A DNA stretch of 64,000 bases from Sulfolobales archaeon (GTDB taxonomy: Archaea > Thermoproteota > Thermoprotei_A > Sulfolobales > NBVN01), in contig JAOAKA010000003.1 of NCBI GenBank assembly GCA_026413885.1, positions 1 to 64,000 on the forward strand. The letters are read 5' to 3'. The position numbers were made by a program, and so were the translations under genes. This document shows positions 45,141-53,767 of the stretch, in pieces (position 1 is the stretch's first letter; every line of letters begins with the position of its first letter). Below the pieces are notes generated by a model. The model made no database searches. It was not told the DNA's origin and worked only from the letters and a program-made list of their open reading frames with translations.

Positions 45141-46813
45141 TGGACTCAGAGAAGCTAAAGCAGAAAATACTAGAGTGGGAGAGTGAGGTAGTTCTACCTC
45201 TAATTAAGAAAGTTCCTGAGAGAAAGAAGGTTTTCACCACTGAGGAAGGACTTGAAGTAAGGAGAGTTTACACACCTCTAGAACTAGAGAGGTGGGATTA
45301 CCTAGAGAAGCTGGGGCTACCGGGAGTATATCCTTACACTAGAGGAATCTACCCAACGATGTATAGAGGGAGGCCGTGGACCATTAGGCAGTACGCCGGC
45401 TACGGGTCTGCTGAAGACACTAACGAAAGATATAGATATCTACTGAGTATTGGTCAGACAGGTCTCAGTATAGCGTTTGACCTACCGACACAGCTCGGCT
45501 ACGACCCAGACCACCCGCTGGCCTGGTATGAAGTAGGTAAGGTAGGTGTATCTACTCCAGCAGTAACTGAGATGGATATAGTATTCAGAGACATACCTAT
45601 GGATAAGATCTCTACGTCTATGACAATCAACGCGACAGCTATTGAGACACTGGCTATGTATATTGCTGTAGCTGAGAGCAGAGGGGTTCCTAGAGCGGTT
45701 CTAGATGGAACTACTCAGAACGACATCTTGAAGGAGTACATCGCTAGAAACAACTACATCTACCCTCCGGAGCCCTCCATGAGGTACTCAGTCGACCTAA
45801 TACTCTACACAGCTAAGGAAATGCCTAAGTGGAACCCTATAAGCATCAGCGGGTACCACATGGAGGAAGCGGGCGCTACACCGGCTATGGAGATAGCCTT
45901 CACATTCGCCGACGCAGTTGAGTACATTAGGTGGGCGAAGGAGAGGGGTAGGGTCGATGTAGATGCTTTCGCTCCGAAGCTGACGTTCTTCTTCGCAGCG
46001 AGAACGAACCTCTTCGAGCAGGTCGCTAAGTTCAGAGCCGCTAGGAGGATGTGGGCTAGGATAATGAAGGAGTGGTTCGGAGCCAAGGACCCCAGGTCCA
46101 TGCTCCTCAGATTCCACACTCAGACAGCCGGCGTCACTCTAACGGCTCAGCAACCGATGGTGAACATCATAAGAACGACCCTCCAGGCACTGGCGGCTGT
46201 GCTGGGAGGTACTCAGTCACTCCACGTAAACTCCTACGACGAAGCGCTATCCCTACCCACGGAGGAGTCGGTCAAGCTATCCGTTAGGGTCCAGCAGGTA
46301 CTTCTCTACGAGTCCGGCGTGGTCGATACGATAGACCCCCTCGGGGGCTCCTACTACGTCGAGTGGCTGACAGACCAGATCGAGGAGAGGGCTTGGAAGC
46401 ACCTAGAGGAGATCGAGAAAATGGGCGGTATGCTGAGAGCCGTTAAGCTGGGGTACCCGCAGCGCGAGATAGCTAGAGCAGCTTACGAGTGGCAGCTCAA
46501 GGTCGAGAAGGGCGAGGTGCCGATAGTAGGTGTGAACATGTTCACAGAGCCCGAGATACCTAAGGTCAAGATCCTCAAGGTAGACCCGGTAGCTAGGGAG
46601 AGAGTTGTGAGTAGGTTGAGGAAGCTGAGGGAGGGTAGGGACAAGATCAAGGTTAGAGACGCTCTCGACGGAGTTAGGAGGGCCGCTGAGAGGGAGGAGG
46701 TCAACATGTTCACACCGATATACGAAGCCGTTAAGGTTGGTGCTACTATCGGCGAGATAAGTGGGGTTCTCAGAGATGTTTGGGGTGAGTGGAGAGCTCC
46801 GGAGGTCTTCTAA
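45140..46813 (+). CDS. mcmA: Methylmalonyl-CoA mutase, catalytic (large) subunit
   Basis: The protein is the TIM-barrel half of the mutase: YTRGIYPTMYRGRPWTIRQY, AGYGSAEDTNERY, SIAFDLPTQLGYD, the substrate-binding SISGYHMEEAGA and QTAGVTLTAQQP blocks, and GGSYYVEWLTD. I chose ATG 45140 over TTG 45137. Base composition changes within the gene: the first 700 bases are near 42% GC, while from about 45850 onward they reach 55-57%, with synonymous sites filled by G/C. No MeaB-type GTPase gene follows; instead the convergent DUF371 gene overlaps its 3' end by 44 bases. Confidence 0.94.
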   Translation: MDSEKLKQKILEWESEVVLPLIKKVPERKKVFTTEEGLEVRRVYTPLELERWDYLEKLGLPGVYPYTRGIYPTMYRGRPWTIRQYAGYGSAEDTNERYRYLLSIGQTGLSIAFDLPTQLGYDPDHPLAWYEVGKVGVSTPAVTEMDIVFRDIPMDKISTSMTINATAIETLAMYIAVAESRGVPRAVLDGTTQNDILKEYIARNNYIYPPEPSMRYSVDLILYTAKEMPKWNPISISGYHMEEAGATPAMEIAFTFADAVEYIRWAKERGRVDVDAFAPKLTFFFAARTNLFEQVAKFRAARRMWARIMKEWFGAKDPRSMLLRFHTQTAGVTLTAQQPMVNIIRTTLQALAAVLGGTQSLHVNSYDEALSLPTEESVKLSVRVQQVLLYESGVVDTIDPLGGSYYVEWLTDQIEERAWKHLEEIEKMGGMLRAVKLGYPQREIARAAYEWQLKVEKGEVPIVGVNMFTEPEIPKVKILKVDPVARERVVSRLRKLREGRDKIKVRDALDGVRRAAEREEVNMFTPIYEAVKVGATIGEISGVLRDVWGEWRAPEVF

Positions 46814-47276
46814 TAGCTACCAACACCAAGAAGCCTCTCTCACCGCGCCTGAGAGCTTCGACTAGAGACCTATCTAGGTCCCCGGCTGCCTTACTAGATC
46901 TAATCCCTATCGTTGAGTCGTCTACGTAGCTCGACCTCCTAATCACAATCCTCCTACTATCCCTGAAGGTGAGCCTGCCGGAGCCTTCGGCGTAGAGGTA
47001 GTCGTATAGTCCGCTAGCCGTAGCTACAACAACCACCAGGAGCCCGCCCCCTCTGAGAACTTCTTTAACGCACTGACTAATCTCTAGCGCACTCTTACTA
47101 CTCGCAACTCCAATAATGCAGTCACCTCTAGGCGTTAGGTAGCTGTCTTTAGTTACCTCAAGAGTAGACCTATGCAGTGCCCTAACGTTCTCGTGACCCG
47201 AGAAAACCACCACGTCGACACAGAAACCCAACCCACCAGCCACACCCTGAAAGTACGTAACCACACACCCAAGCAC
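46770..47276 (-). CDS. DUF371 family protein
   Basis: The 168-residue protein contains the DUF371 pattern: FSGHENVRALHRSTLEVTKD then LTPRGDCIIGV in the first half, and RRSSYVDDSTIGIRSSKAAG, DLDRSLVEAL in the second. The family is archaeal and of unknown function. It is encoded in the GC-rich segment. The GTG start at 47276 lies about 25 bases after a ggttttatt TATA-like box, which suggests a leaderless mRNA; the conserved domain begins some 25 residues later, so a downstream GTG is also possible. It overlaps mcmA tail-to-tail by 44 bases. Confidence 0.8.
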   Translation of the reverse strand: MLGCVVTYFQGVAGGLGFCVDVVVFSGHENVRALHRSTLEVTKDSYLTPRGDCIIGVASSKSALEISQCVKEVLRGGGLLVVVVATASGLYDYLYAEGSGRLTFRDSRRIVIRRSSYVDDSTIGIRSSKAAGDLDRSLVEALRRGERGFLVLVAIRRPPELSTHPKHL

Positions 47277-47419
47277 GGTAGTCCCCCATCAACAATAAAA
47301 CCACTCGGCGAGGCCCCAGCCCAGCCAGGCGGCTGGAGCCGCGAACCGCCTTAGAGTGCGCGGAGCGAACCACTCTTATAGGCGAGAACACCGCGCCCAC
47401 CGCAGAAGCTCCCGCATCT

Positions 47420-48225
47420 TACCCAGTTATCGTTTTGCTATAAAGATAGAACCCCTAACCACTGCGTGTCTTGGAAGAACTACTTGTTATGGTCCCGGAA
47501 TAAATAGTTGTAGCCTTACAGTTCTAGGAAGTTCTGTTGAGAGAACTTGTACTTATATTGCTAGACTGGAGTACAGAGGTTATTTAGTTGATGAAAAATC
47601 GTTAACCTTAAGATGGGTTCACACGAGAATTACTCTATCTGCTAGTAAAACGAATCCTGTTGTTGGAGAAAGCGTTACATTAACAGCTAGATGCGATGGA
47701 TGTTCAATTGGTTGTAGTGATCGTGGTGATGGCTATAGCATATGTTATGAACTTCAAATAAAGAATACAACTCATATAATAGCTTTTTCATCATCTCTAA
47801 CCACTTTATCGACATCTATTTCAAGAAATACACCTAGAACAGAGAGGTTTGTAGCACATCTAATCGAATATCTTACACCAACTGTCTGGCCAGGTCCACC
47901 AGAAACAAGACCTATACAAAATGAGAGAATAGTTTATGAAAGTAACCAAGTAGAAATTACATGGGGTACAACAACCCAACCTCCAGGACAAACTCCCTGT
48001 ACAAGAGATGAAGATTGTCTCGACTTCGCTAGAAGATATTGTGCACCATACTCGGCTATGTGTGAGAATAACATTTGTAAATGTCTTTACTCGTGCACTC
48101 GACATGAAGAATGTCTTCCCGGTTATTGTTGTCAGTATGTTGTAGATAGAAGTACGAGAGAGTGTAGATCTTTGGGCTATATATTACAACATAATCAAAG
48201 ACATTATCTTTGTGCTAATAGATAA
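47420..48225 (+). pseudogene. 5'-truncated secreted protein: Ig-like repeat plus Cys-rich C-terminus
   Basis: From about 47420 the frame encodes the end of one beta-sandwich domain (CYGPGINSCSLTVLGSS to LTLRW), then ITLSASKTNPVVGESVTLTA, typical of Ig-like domains, and a terminal Cys-rich module with about a dozen cysteines (CTRDEDC, CKCLYSC, GYCCQYV). Such domains occur in extracellular surface proteins, yet no signal peptide precedes them. In-frame codons back to ATG 47356 lie in the GC-rich flank and encode an unrelated Arg-rich peptide. The gene therefore looks truncated at the composition boundary. It ends two bases from the opposing surface-protein gene. Confidence 0.55.
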
Positions 48226-48227
48226 AA

Positions 48228-50519
48228 TTAATCTCTTTTTCCTATTCTGAATACTTCTATCGTTTGTACGTCTAGTCCCGGTATGTCTACTGCTATAGAT
48301 TTGAAGTTTGGTTCTACTGGGTTCTGTTTTCCGTATTCATAGTCTTTTAATATTCCATCTAGTGGTGATGTTATGGGTGAAATTCCGTTTCCAGGTAGAA
48401 TGTAGACTCTACCATACCTACCCTCTCTTAAGGGTTTTAATAAACTATCCGGTAATCCGAAGAAAGCACCATTCTTTCCGGTTGCATATCCTGCTGGAGC
48501 GTTTATATAGTGATCGTACTGAACTGCAGGATAGTATACAATTCCAAAAGCTTTGAAGGCTATCGGATAATAAATTAACCGAGTTTCTTTATCCCATCCA
48601 CCATACTCTATTCCATATCCATGTATGAACTTAATTAAATCCCAGTAACTATAATTCCTAGATAGATAACCTTCTATACCAGCATCGTAGTTTGCTAGTA
48701 AATACTTATCTGTTCTATAAAGAGGTATCGGCTCCGTTTTTTCTGCGGATCTAGGTATAATTATTGTTTTAAATTCTTCTGGACCTAAACCACCATACCA
48801 CTGTCTCATGGCTTCTCTTAGACCGTGATCTCCTCTATCTCCAATCCAGTCGTGATAAATATCTCTATATTCAGCAATCCAGGCCCTAGTATACGGCATG
48901 TAAGTACCGTTAGGATAACTCTTTAGCACTTCTTCGTATAGTTTTGGCATGTTTTGTATGAAGTACTTCATTCCTTCTATTCCCCAGTAGTAATCTGGTC
49001 CTACCTTGAATCCTGTTCTCCCGTATTCTAGGTTTCCTATGTACCAAGGTATGTGCCAGAATAGTCTTAAAGCAATTATTCTATCGTTCTCGTCGGCAAT
49101 CATCTCTCTCAATAAGCTCGAGTTGTACCAGGGGAAGACTGTTAGTCTTTGAGAAATGTTTCCTGCTTGAGGTGTCGAGGTGTAGAAGTAGTTCCAGTAG
49201 GGTATTATAACTTCTTTCCAAATGATTTCATCGTTTGGTTTATAATATTCTCTCATATCTCTTCTCCAAACATGTGCTAAACCTTCTAGAATATCTAAAG
49301 CGTTTTGTTGAACTTTCAAACTAAAACCTAGGTACATTTCTGGATGTTCTAAAACTTCTGGAGTTCTCTTAAGATGCTCAACAAGCATCCAAACATCTCT
49401 AGGAATATTCTTGTTTACTATGCATATAGGTGGTTGTTCTTTCATATCTATTATCGGAACTATTCTTATTGGCTTAAAGTAAACTACATCGTTATTTATC
49501 ATAGTAGCGTTACCAAACAACCAGAAAGCTTCCCGACTGTGTTTAGGTAGTCTTATATTTTCTATTCCTTCTCTTGTATAAACTCTAACCCCTCTATTAA
49601 CTGCTAGCGAATAGTTTCCTAAAGCGTTAATTAGGTCTCTGGAGATCTTCATGTTTTCATAGCTATCTTTCTCTAAGTTTAAGACCTTAACATAATCTCT
49701 GAGGCCAAATTCTTCTAGAAGCTTCGTAGTTAGACTTATTAAGTTGAACTTCTCGGGATACTCTTGAATGTCCTGACTTCTAATGAAGTTTTCATATATT
49801 TGAGTAAACGTATCTGGATTTTTCTCGAAGTACTTCAAGCTCTGAAGTAGAGATTGCCTATCTCTGTAGAAGAAGTAATCTACGTAGCCTCTGAAGTTAT
49901 TTAAGAAATTCCTAGCGGCAGTCTCGGAGACGTTGTTTGTTCTAGCGAAATTCAGAAACACTTCTTCAAAAGTAGGCGGTCTTGGAGTTGTTGTTGGCGT
50001 AGGAGATGGGGTAGGTGTTGGTGTCGTTCTAGGAGTAGGTGTAGGCGATGGAGTAAGAGTTGGTGTAGGGGTGGGTGTTGGAGTTGTAGGTGGGGTGGGG
50101 GTAGGTGTTGGTGTTGCTGTGTGTGCGGGGGTCGTTCTCGGAGTTGTTGCTGGGGGTGTGGTTGTTGCTGTAGCTGGCTCCGGGGTTGCTATGGTTATTG
50201 TAGTAGCTAGTGCCGGGGGTGCGGTTAGTGGCTGGGGGTACGTGATCCTGTACAGTGCTGTCGGTGTGCTGGGGGTTGCTGGTTGGGGGGGTGTTGAGCA
50301 CTGCGTACTCGCGGTTTCTTCGCTGGGGGGCTCGGTCTTGCTTTGCGGGCCGCTCCTTCCGGGGTTCGGGGCTAGGTAGCCGGCTAGTCCGCTACCCACC
50401 AGACCTCCGACTACTAGTAGAGCTACCAGTGCGGCGAGAACCCACCTAGAACCGGGCACTCGGGTCCCGCGCAGTATTTTGCGGAGCTTAATAAAAGCGC
50501 TTGAGTAGCTACTTATCAC
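48228..50519 (-). CDS. Large membrane-anchored surface protein with Thr/Pro linker
   Basis: The 763-residue protein has a positively charged N-terminus, one transmembrane span (WVLAALVALLVVGGLVGSGL, about 26-45), a Thr/Pro/Ala-rich linker (about 55-178) resembling glycosylated cell-surface stalks, and a 580-residue outer domain rich in aromatic residues with several N-x-S/T sites. I recognise no catalytic motif or family in the outer domain. Codons change along the gene: the anchor and linker are GC-rich, the outer domain strongly AT-rich (30% in a sample), so it may be a fusion of local and acquired parts. It is divergent from pcm. Confidence 0.7.
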   Translation of the reverse strand: MISSYSSAFIKLRKILRGTRVPGSRWVLAALVALLVVGGLVGSGLAGYLAPNPGRSGPQSKTEPPSEETASTQCSTPPQPATPSTPTALYRITYPQPLTAPPALATTITIATPEPATATTTPPATTPRTTPAHTATPTPTPTPPTTPTPTPTPTLTPSPTPTPRTTPTPTPSPTPTTTPRPPTFEEVFLNFARTNNVSETAARNFLNNFRGYVDYFFYRDRQSLLQSLKYFEKNPDTFTQIYENFIRSQDIQEYPEKFNLISLTTKLLEEFGLRDYVKVLNLEKDSYENMKISRDLINALGNYSLAVNRGVRVYTREGIENIRLPKHSREAFWLFGNATMINNDVVYFKPIRIVPIIDMKEQPPICIVNKNIPRDVWMLVEHLKRTPEVLEHPEMYLGFSLKVQQNALDILEGLAHVWRRDMREYYKPNDEIIWKEVIIPYWNYFYTSTPQAGNISQRLTVFPWYNSSLLREMIADENDRIIALRLFWHIPWYIGNLEYGRTGFKVGPDYYWGIEGMKYFIQNMPKLYEEVLKSYPNGTYMPYTRAWIAEYRDIYHDWIGDRGDHGLREAMRQWYGGLGPEEFKTIIIPRSAEKTEPIPLYRTDKYLLANYDAGIEGYLSRNYSYWDLIKFIHGYGIEYGGWDKETRLIYYPIAFKAFGIVYYPAVQYDHYINAPAGYATGKNGAFFGLPDSLLKPLREGRYGRVYILPGNGISPITSPLDGILKDYEYGKQNPVEPNFKSIAVDIPGLDVQTIEVFRIGKRD
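49975..50165 (-). repeat. Degenerate TP-dipeptide-coding repeat (surface-protein stalk)
   Basis: The plus strand shows runs of ggtgttggtgtaggcg-type six-base units, encoding TPTPTP on the minus strand for roughly 60 residues with interruptions by Ser, Arg and Leu. Such stalks are heavily O-glycosylated in archaeal surface proteins. The array may vary in length by slippage or recombination. Confidence 0.65.
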
Positions 50520-50537
50520 TTCAGCTACCTACTCGAT

Positions 50538-51224
50538 GTGGGTGGAAGGATTTTAGAGGAGGAGAGGAGGAGGGTCGTGGAGTCCTTGATTGCGGAGGGC
50601 TACCTACGCACCCAGGCCGTCGTAGACGCCATGCTCAGAGTGCCGAGGGAGGAGTTCGTGCTGCCTAAGTACAGGAGGTTTAGCTACTACGACACACCGC
50701 TACCGATAGGCTACGGGCAGACCATCAGCGCTCTACACATGGTCGCTATCATGACTGAGAAGCTGGAGGCCGGGCCCGGTCAGAGAGTTCTCGAAGTGGG
50801 GACGGGGAGCGGCTACCAGGCGGCGGTCCTAGCTGAGGTTGTTGGTTTGAGAGGGCATGTGTGGACTATAGAGAGAATTCCCCAGCTAGCTGAATACGCC
50901 CTCAATAACCTGAAGAAAACAAACTATGTAGACCGCGTAACAGTAGTTGTTGGTGACGGTAGTGAGGGGTTTCCACCAGCGCTACCATACGATAGGATAA
51001 TGGTTACGGCAGCAGCACCAGACATACCTAAACCACTAGTAGAGCAACTCAGAGATGGAGGTAGACTAGTGGTGCCTGTCGGCAGTAAGTGGATTCAGAC
51101 ACTTAAAATAGTAGTAAAAGAAGGTGGTAGAGTAAGAGTAGAGAGCAGTCTCTCCTGCGTCTTTGTTCCACTACTAGGAAAATACGGATTTAAAGAACTC
51201 AGTGTTGAAGACAGAGATACTTGA
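50538..51224 (+). CDS. pcm: Protein-L-isoaspartate O-methyltransferase
   Basis: The 228-residue enzyme repairs isoaspartyl residues formed in aged, heat-stressed proteins by methylating them with SAM. It has VPREEFVLPKYRRFSYYDTP, IGYGQTISALHMVAIMTEKL, the SAM loop VLEVGTGSGYQAAVLAEVVG (about 81-100), and DGSEGFPPALPYDRIMVTAA. Length is typical of archaeal PIMT. The first 300 bases are very GC-rich (70% in a sample) and the rest returns to local composition, so the gene carries the right edge of the mosaic. GTG 50538 is the start. Confidence 0.92.
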   Translation: MGGRILEEERRRVVESLIAEGYLRTQAVVDAMLRVPREEFVLPKYRRFSYYDTPLPIGYGQTISALHMVAIMTEKLEAGPGQRVLEVGTGSGYQAAVLAEVVGLRGHVWTIERIPQLAEYALNNLKKTNYVDRVTVVVGDGSEGFPPALPYDRIMVTAAAPDIPKPLVEQLRDGGRLVVPVGSKWIQTLKIVVKEGGRVRVESSLSCVFVPLLGKYGFKELSVEDRDT

Positions 51225-51311
51225 TGAGTCAGACATCTACTACTGATTTATTAAACTGAAATCTACAGTGCTAATACTGCTGGAATCTCTAAAATAGGTG
51301 TTTAAAGAATG

Positions 51312-51386
51312 CGGGCCCGCCGGGATTTGAACCCGGGACCTCCGGCTCCGAAGGCCGGCGCCCTATCCTAGCTAGGCTACGGGCCC
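51312..51386 (-). tRNA. trnR-UCG: tRNA-Arg (anticodon TCG)
   Basis: The minus strand folds as a complete tRNA: acceptor GGGCCCG pairs with CGGGCCC, a four-pair D arm, anticodon stem CCGGC/GCCGG enclosing loop CTTCGGA with anticodon TCG, and a T arm CCGGG-TTCAAAT-CCCGG. The discriminator is G and CCA is not encoded. There is no intron. The gene lies in the 360-base gap between pcm and the dihydropteroate-synthase-like gene; an A/T-rich taaaataaagg upstream (near 51412-51424) could be its promoter. The rest of the gap shows nothing else. Confidence 0.95.
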
Positions 51387-51584
51387 TGCACACTATTCCT
51401 TTAAATCCTTTATTTTAGTATACTACATTTCGTTCTTCAGTATCGCATTAAATATTGTATAGATATAGATATTGGAGAGTTATCGATGGGAATTATTTAT
51501 TACTCTACTTCTAAGCTGCCGGCTATATGTAGATCTCTCTAGTTTTTTGATTCTTAACTAACTCTAGCTGGTGTGGAGATGTAG

Positions 51585-53159
51585 ATGAAGAAGGTACTGT
51601 TAGTAACTACTCAGTCAGCTCAGAGTGTGGTATGGGAGATAGCTCAATCTCTTCGAAGAAACTATCAGATAGATATATATGTCTCTAGTGCTGTTGTTGC
51701 TCAATTTACTAGCTGTGACGAACTCGCTGTAGAGCTTCAAAAATACTTAAATAGATGTGATTACGATATTGTATTGATCCCTGGACTCGTTCGAGGTTCT
51801 ACTGAAGCTATAGAGAGAGCTATTGGATGCGAGGTTTATAAAGGTCCCAGATATGCGGGTGATATACCTCTAGCTCTAGACCTGATTGGAAAAGGGTTTA
51901 AGTTAAGTAAGGAGGTCCCAGCAGATATTCTTCATAAGGAATTCTTTTCTTCTCACTTACTATCTCGATACAGCTGGGAGGCTCTATCTAAGAAGCCTCA
52001 ATTTGAGTTGAGAGGCATTAAAGTATTTCTAGATCCACCACCTATGAAACTCCTACTCGAAGTTATGGCTTCAGACGTAGAGTTATTTAATGAAAAAGTT
52101 GCGAGAGCTGCAGAATCCGGCTTTAGTGGTGTTGTTATTGGATGTAGTAGTAGATGTAATTACACTGTGTTAGAGAAGTATGTAGATAGAGCTAGAGGAG
52201 TTGACGGAGTCCACATAGTTGGTGTGGATACCCCTAGGGTTTCAGATATACCTAGAGACCTACTGGAGAAAGTCGACATAGTTTTCAATGTAACTCACTT
52301 AGATATTGAGGGTATAGCTAGTGAATTAAGTCGCGATAAAGCTGTTGTCGTTATACCTTCAACTCTCGAGAGCACTGATAGAGCTATTCAAAGTATTGAA
52401 GCAGCAGTATCTGAGTTGAGAGAGGTGGGTTTAGAGAAGATTATCGTAGATCCTCTCATAAAACCCCCGGGCGCTGGATTAGCTGAATCAATTACAAGAT
52501 TTTACTACTCGAAGAAGTGTTTAAGCTACCCACACTTATTTAGTACAGCGAACATATACGAGCTAATAGACGCCGATAGCCACGGAGTAATAGCTCTACT
52601 CCTAGTTCTAGCCCTAGAACTTGGAGCATCACTAGTTCTAGCTACGGAGGAGAGCACTAAGTCTTTCGGAGCTATAGAGGAGCACTCAATAGCTAGATAC
52701 ATGGCTTACGTATCCTACTTCAAGAAGTCCCCACCTAAAGACGTACCTGAAGGAGTAGACCTGCTGGTCGTAAAGGGGAAGAAGCTGAAGAAACTCACAC
52801 CACCAGAGTTTAAAGGATGTGTGAGATACGTCGATTTAGTAGAACCTAGAGAAGATCCGAACTACTTCGTGAAGGTCTACGTAGACTACACTCAGAACGC
52901 CTTAGTGGTTGATGTTTTCAGTGCTAAAAGTGGGGAAATCCTAGAGAGATTCGTGGGGTCCCACCCTACTTCTCTAGCTCGAGCAGTTCTGAGAAAATAT
53001 GAGTTACTACCTGAACATAGCTCATACCTAGGATATGAGCTATGTAGAGCAGAGCTAGCTCTTAAGTTTAGGAAAGACTACGAGCAAGACCGCAGCGTAG
53101 TTACCCCACCGATAGATAGAATTAGAGAATATAGAGACTCTCTAACCTCTCTCCCGTAG
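51585..53159 (+). CDS. Dihydropteroate synthase-like protein (archaeal TIGR00284 type)
   Basis: The 524-residue protein starts KKVLLVTTQSAQSVVWEIAQ and contains a TIM-barrel region resembling dihydropteroate synthase, with GFSGVVIGCSSRCN, VFNVTHLD and KIIVDPLIKPPGAGLAESI, followed by a C-terminal domain (about residues 400-500). Archaeal proteins of this kind are annotated as dihydropteroate synthase-related and may act in pterin or methanopterin-like cofactor synthesis, but the activity has not been read from the sequence. ATG 51585 is preceded by tgtggagatgtag. Confidence 0.8.
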   Translation: MKKVLLVTTQSAQSVVWEIAQSLRRNYQIDIYVSSAVVAQFTSCDELAVELQKYLNRCDYDIVLIPGLVRGSTEAIERAIGCEVYKGPRYAGDIPLALDLIGKGFKLSKEVPADILHKEFFSSHLLSRYSWEALSKKPQFELRGIKVFLDPPPMKLLLEVMASDVELFNEKVARAAESGFSGVVIGCSSRCNYTVLEKYVDRARGVDGVHIVGVDTPRVSDIPRDLLEKVDIVFNVTHLDIEGIASELSRDKAVVVIPSTLESTDRAIQSIEAAVSELREVGLEKIIVDPLIKPPGAGLAESITRFYYSKKCLSYPHLFSTANIYELIDADSHGVIALLLVLALELGASLVLATEESTKSFGAIEEHSIARYMAYVSYFKKSPPKDVPEGVDLLVVKGKKLKKLTPPEFKGCVRYVDLVEPREDPNYFVKVYVDYTQNALVVDVFSAKSGEILERFVGSHPTSLARAVLRKYELLPEHSSYLGYELCRAELALKFRKDYEQDRSVVTPPIDRIREYRDSLTSLP

Positions 53160-53202
53160 AAAAGCTTAATAATTCTCGAGTCAGGGAACTACGGGATAGA
53201 GA

Positions 53203-53415
53203 GTGTCTATGAAAAGAAGAGAAGCAAGAGTAAAGAAGATCTCCGGTAAAAAGAATGTTAGAGGTAGAACCTACACCTACGAATACTACACACTCCCACT
53301 AAATCTCTACATACCTAAGTCTATGGTCGAGAAGTGGGGAGAAGAGTACATCATCGAGAGAGACGTAGAGAAAGGCACTATATTGATAAAGTCGAAGAAG
53401 TCGGAGTCCGGCTGA
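53203..53415 (+). CDS. Small basic protein, possibly AbrB-like
   Basis: The 70-residue protein is basic in its first 25 residues and then has YYTLPLNLYIPKSMVEKWG and EEYIIERDVEKGTILIKSK, a strand-helix-strand pattern reminiscent of swapped-hairpin AbrB/SpoVT DNA-binding domains, where IPK precedes a short helix. Whether it binds DNA is not shown. GTG 53203 or ATG 53209 may be the start; gagtg precedes. It lies four bases before the O6-alkylguanine transferase gene and is probably co-transcribed. Confidence 0.6.
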   Translation: MSMKRREARVKKISGKKNVRGRTYTYEYYTLPLNLYIPKSMVEKWGEEYIIERDVEKGTILIKSKKSESG

Positions 53416-53419
53416 GGTC

Positions 53420-53767
53420 TTGAAGACTATTACTAAAAGAGAAATATTGTTTATTTTACTTCAACTTATCCCTCTCGGAAAAGTTACAACCTACAACTCT
53501 CTAGCCAAGATTCTGAAGACTTCTCCGAGAGCTGTAGGGAGAATGCTTAAGCAAAATGAGCAGCCTATAGCTATACCATGCCACAGAGTCATAGAGAGCT
53601 CGAGATATTTAGGAGGGTATAGCGTGAACGGTAAGAATATGCGAGACTTCAAGCTGAAGCTTCTGAAGTTGGAGGAAGTTAGCTTCACTGGGTGTAGAGT
53701 TAGTTTAGACGGAATTGTTTTGCTAGATTCTATCTTAGCTGGTGCTTCTGAAAAGCGATCTAAGTAA
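53420..53767 (+). CDS. ogt: Minimal O6-alkylguanine-DNA alkyltransferase
   Basis: The 115-residue protein is the DNA-binding/active-site domain of MGMT on its own. LIPLGKVTTYNSLAKIL, RAVGRMLKQNE with the arginine finger, the nucleophile in IPCHRVI (about residue 54), and LGGYSVNG follow the family order. The usual N-terminal domain is absent, as in some archaeal single-domain enzymes. The cysteine is present, so alkyl transfer rather than an ATL-type non-enzymatic role is expected. TTG 53420 follows tgaggtc. Its 3' end overlaps the opposing operon by eight bases. Confidence 0.85.
   Translation: MKTITKREILFILLQLIPLGKVTTYNSLAKILKTSPRAVGRMLKQNEQPIAIPCHRVIESSRYLGGYSVNGKNMRDFKLKLLKLEEVSFTGCRVSLDGIVLLDSILAGASEKRSK

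Larger units (their letters stand above)
45850..50830. other. GC-mosaic segment with a nested AT-rich island
   Basis: Sixty-base samples counted by eye give 40% GC at 45181, 55% at 46021, 57% at 46141 and 46981, 67% at 47281, 32% at 47581, 30% at 48601, 70% at 50761 and 50% at 50941. The rise begins inside mcmA and the fall is inside pcm. Between about 47420 and 49980 the DNA is AT-rich instead. No direct repeats, integrase or tRNA gene bound the island, so it does not look like a classical integrated element. Confidence 0.6.

Noticed and set aside
47182-47400. Second minus-strand ORF overlapping the DUF371 gene start
   Set aside because: It lies in another frame of GC-rich DNA and has no family resemblance; DUF371 motifs are in the alternative frame.
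47356-47419. ATG-led N-terminus of the Ig-like/Cys-rich ORF
   Set aside because: The Arg-rich peptide is encoded in the GC-rich flank and looks like chance open frame, so I start the feature at the composition boundary.
49933-50379. Plus-strand Val/Gly-rich ORF
   Set aside because: It is the antisense reading of the Thr/Pro linker repeat of the surface-protein gene.
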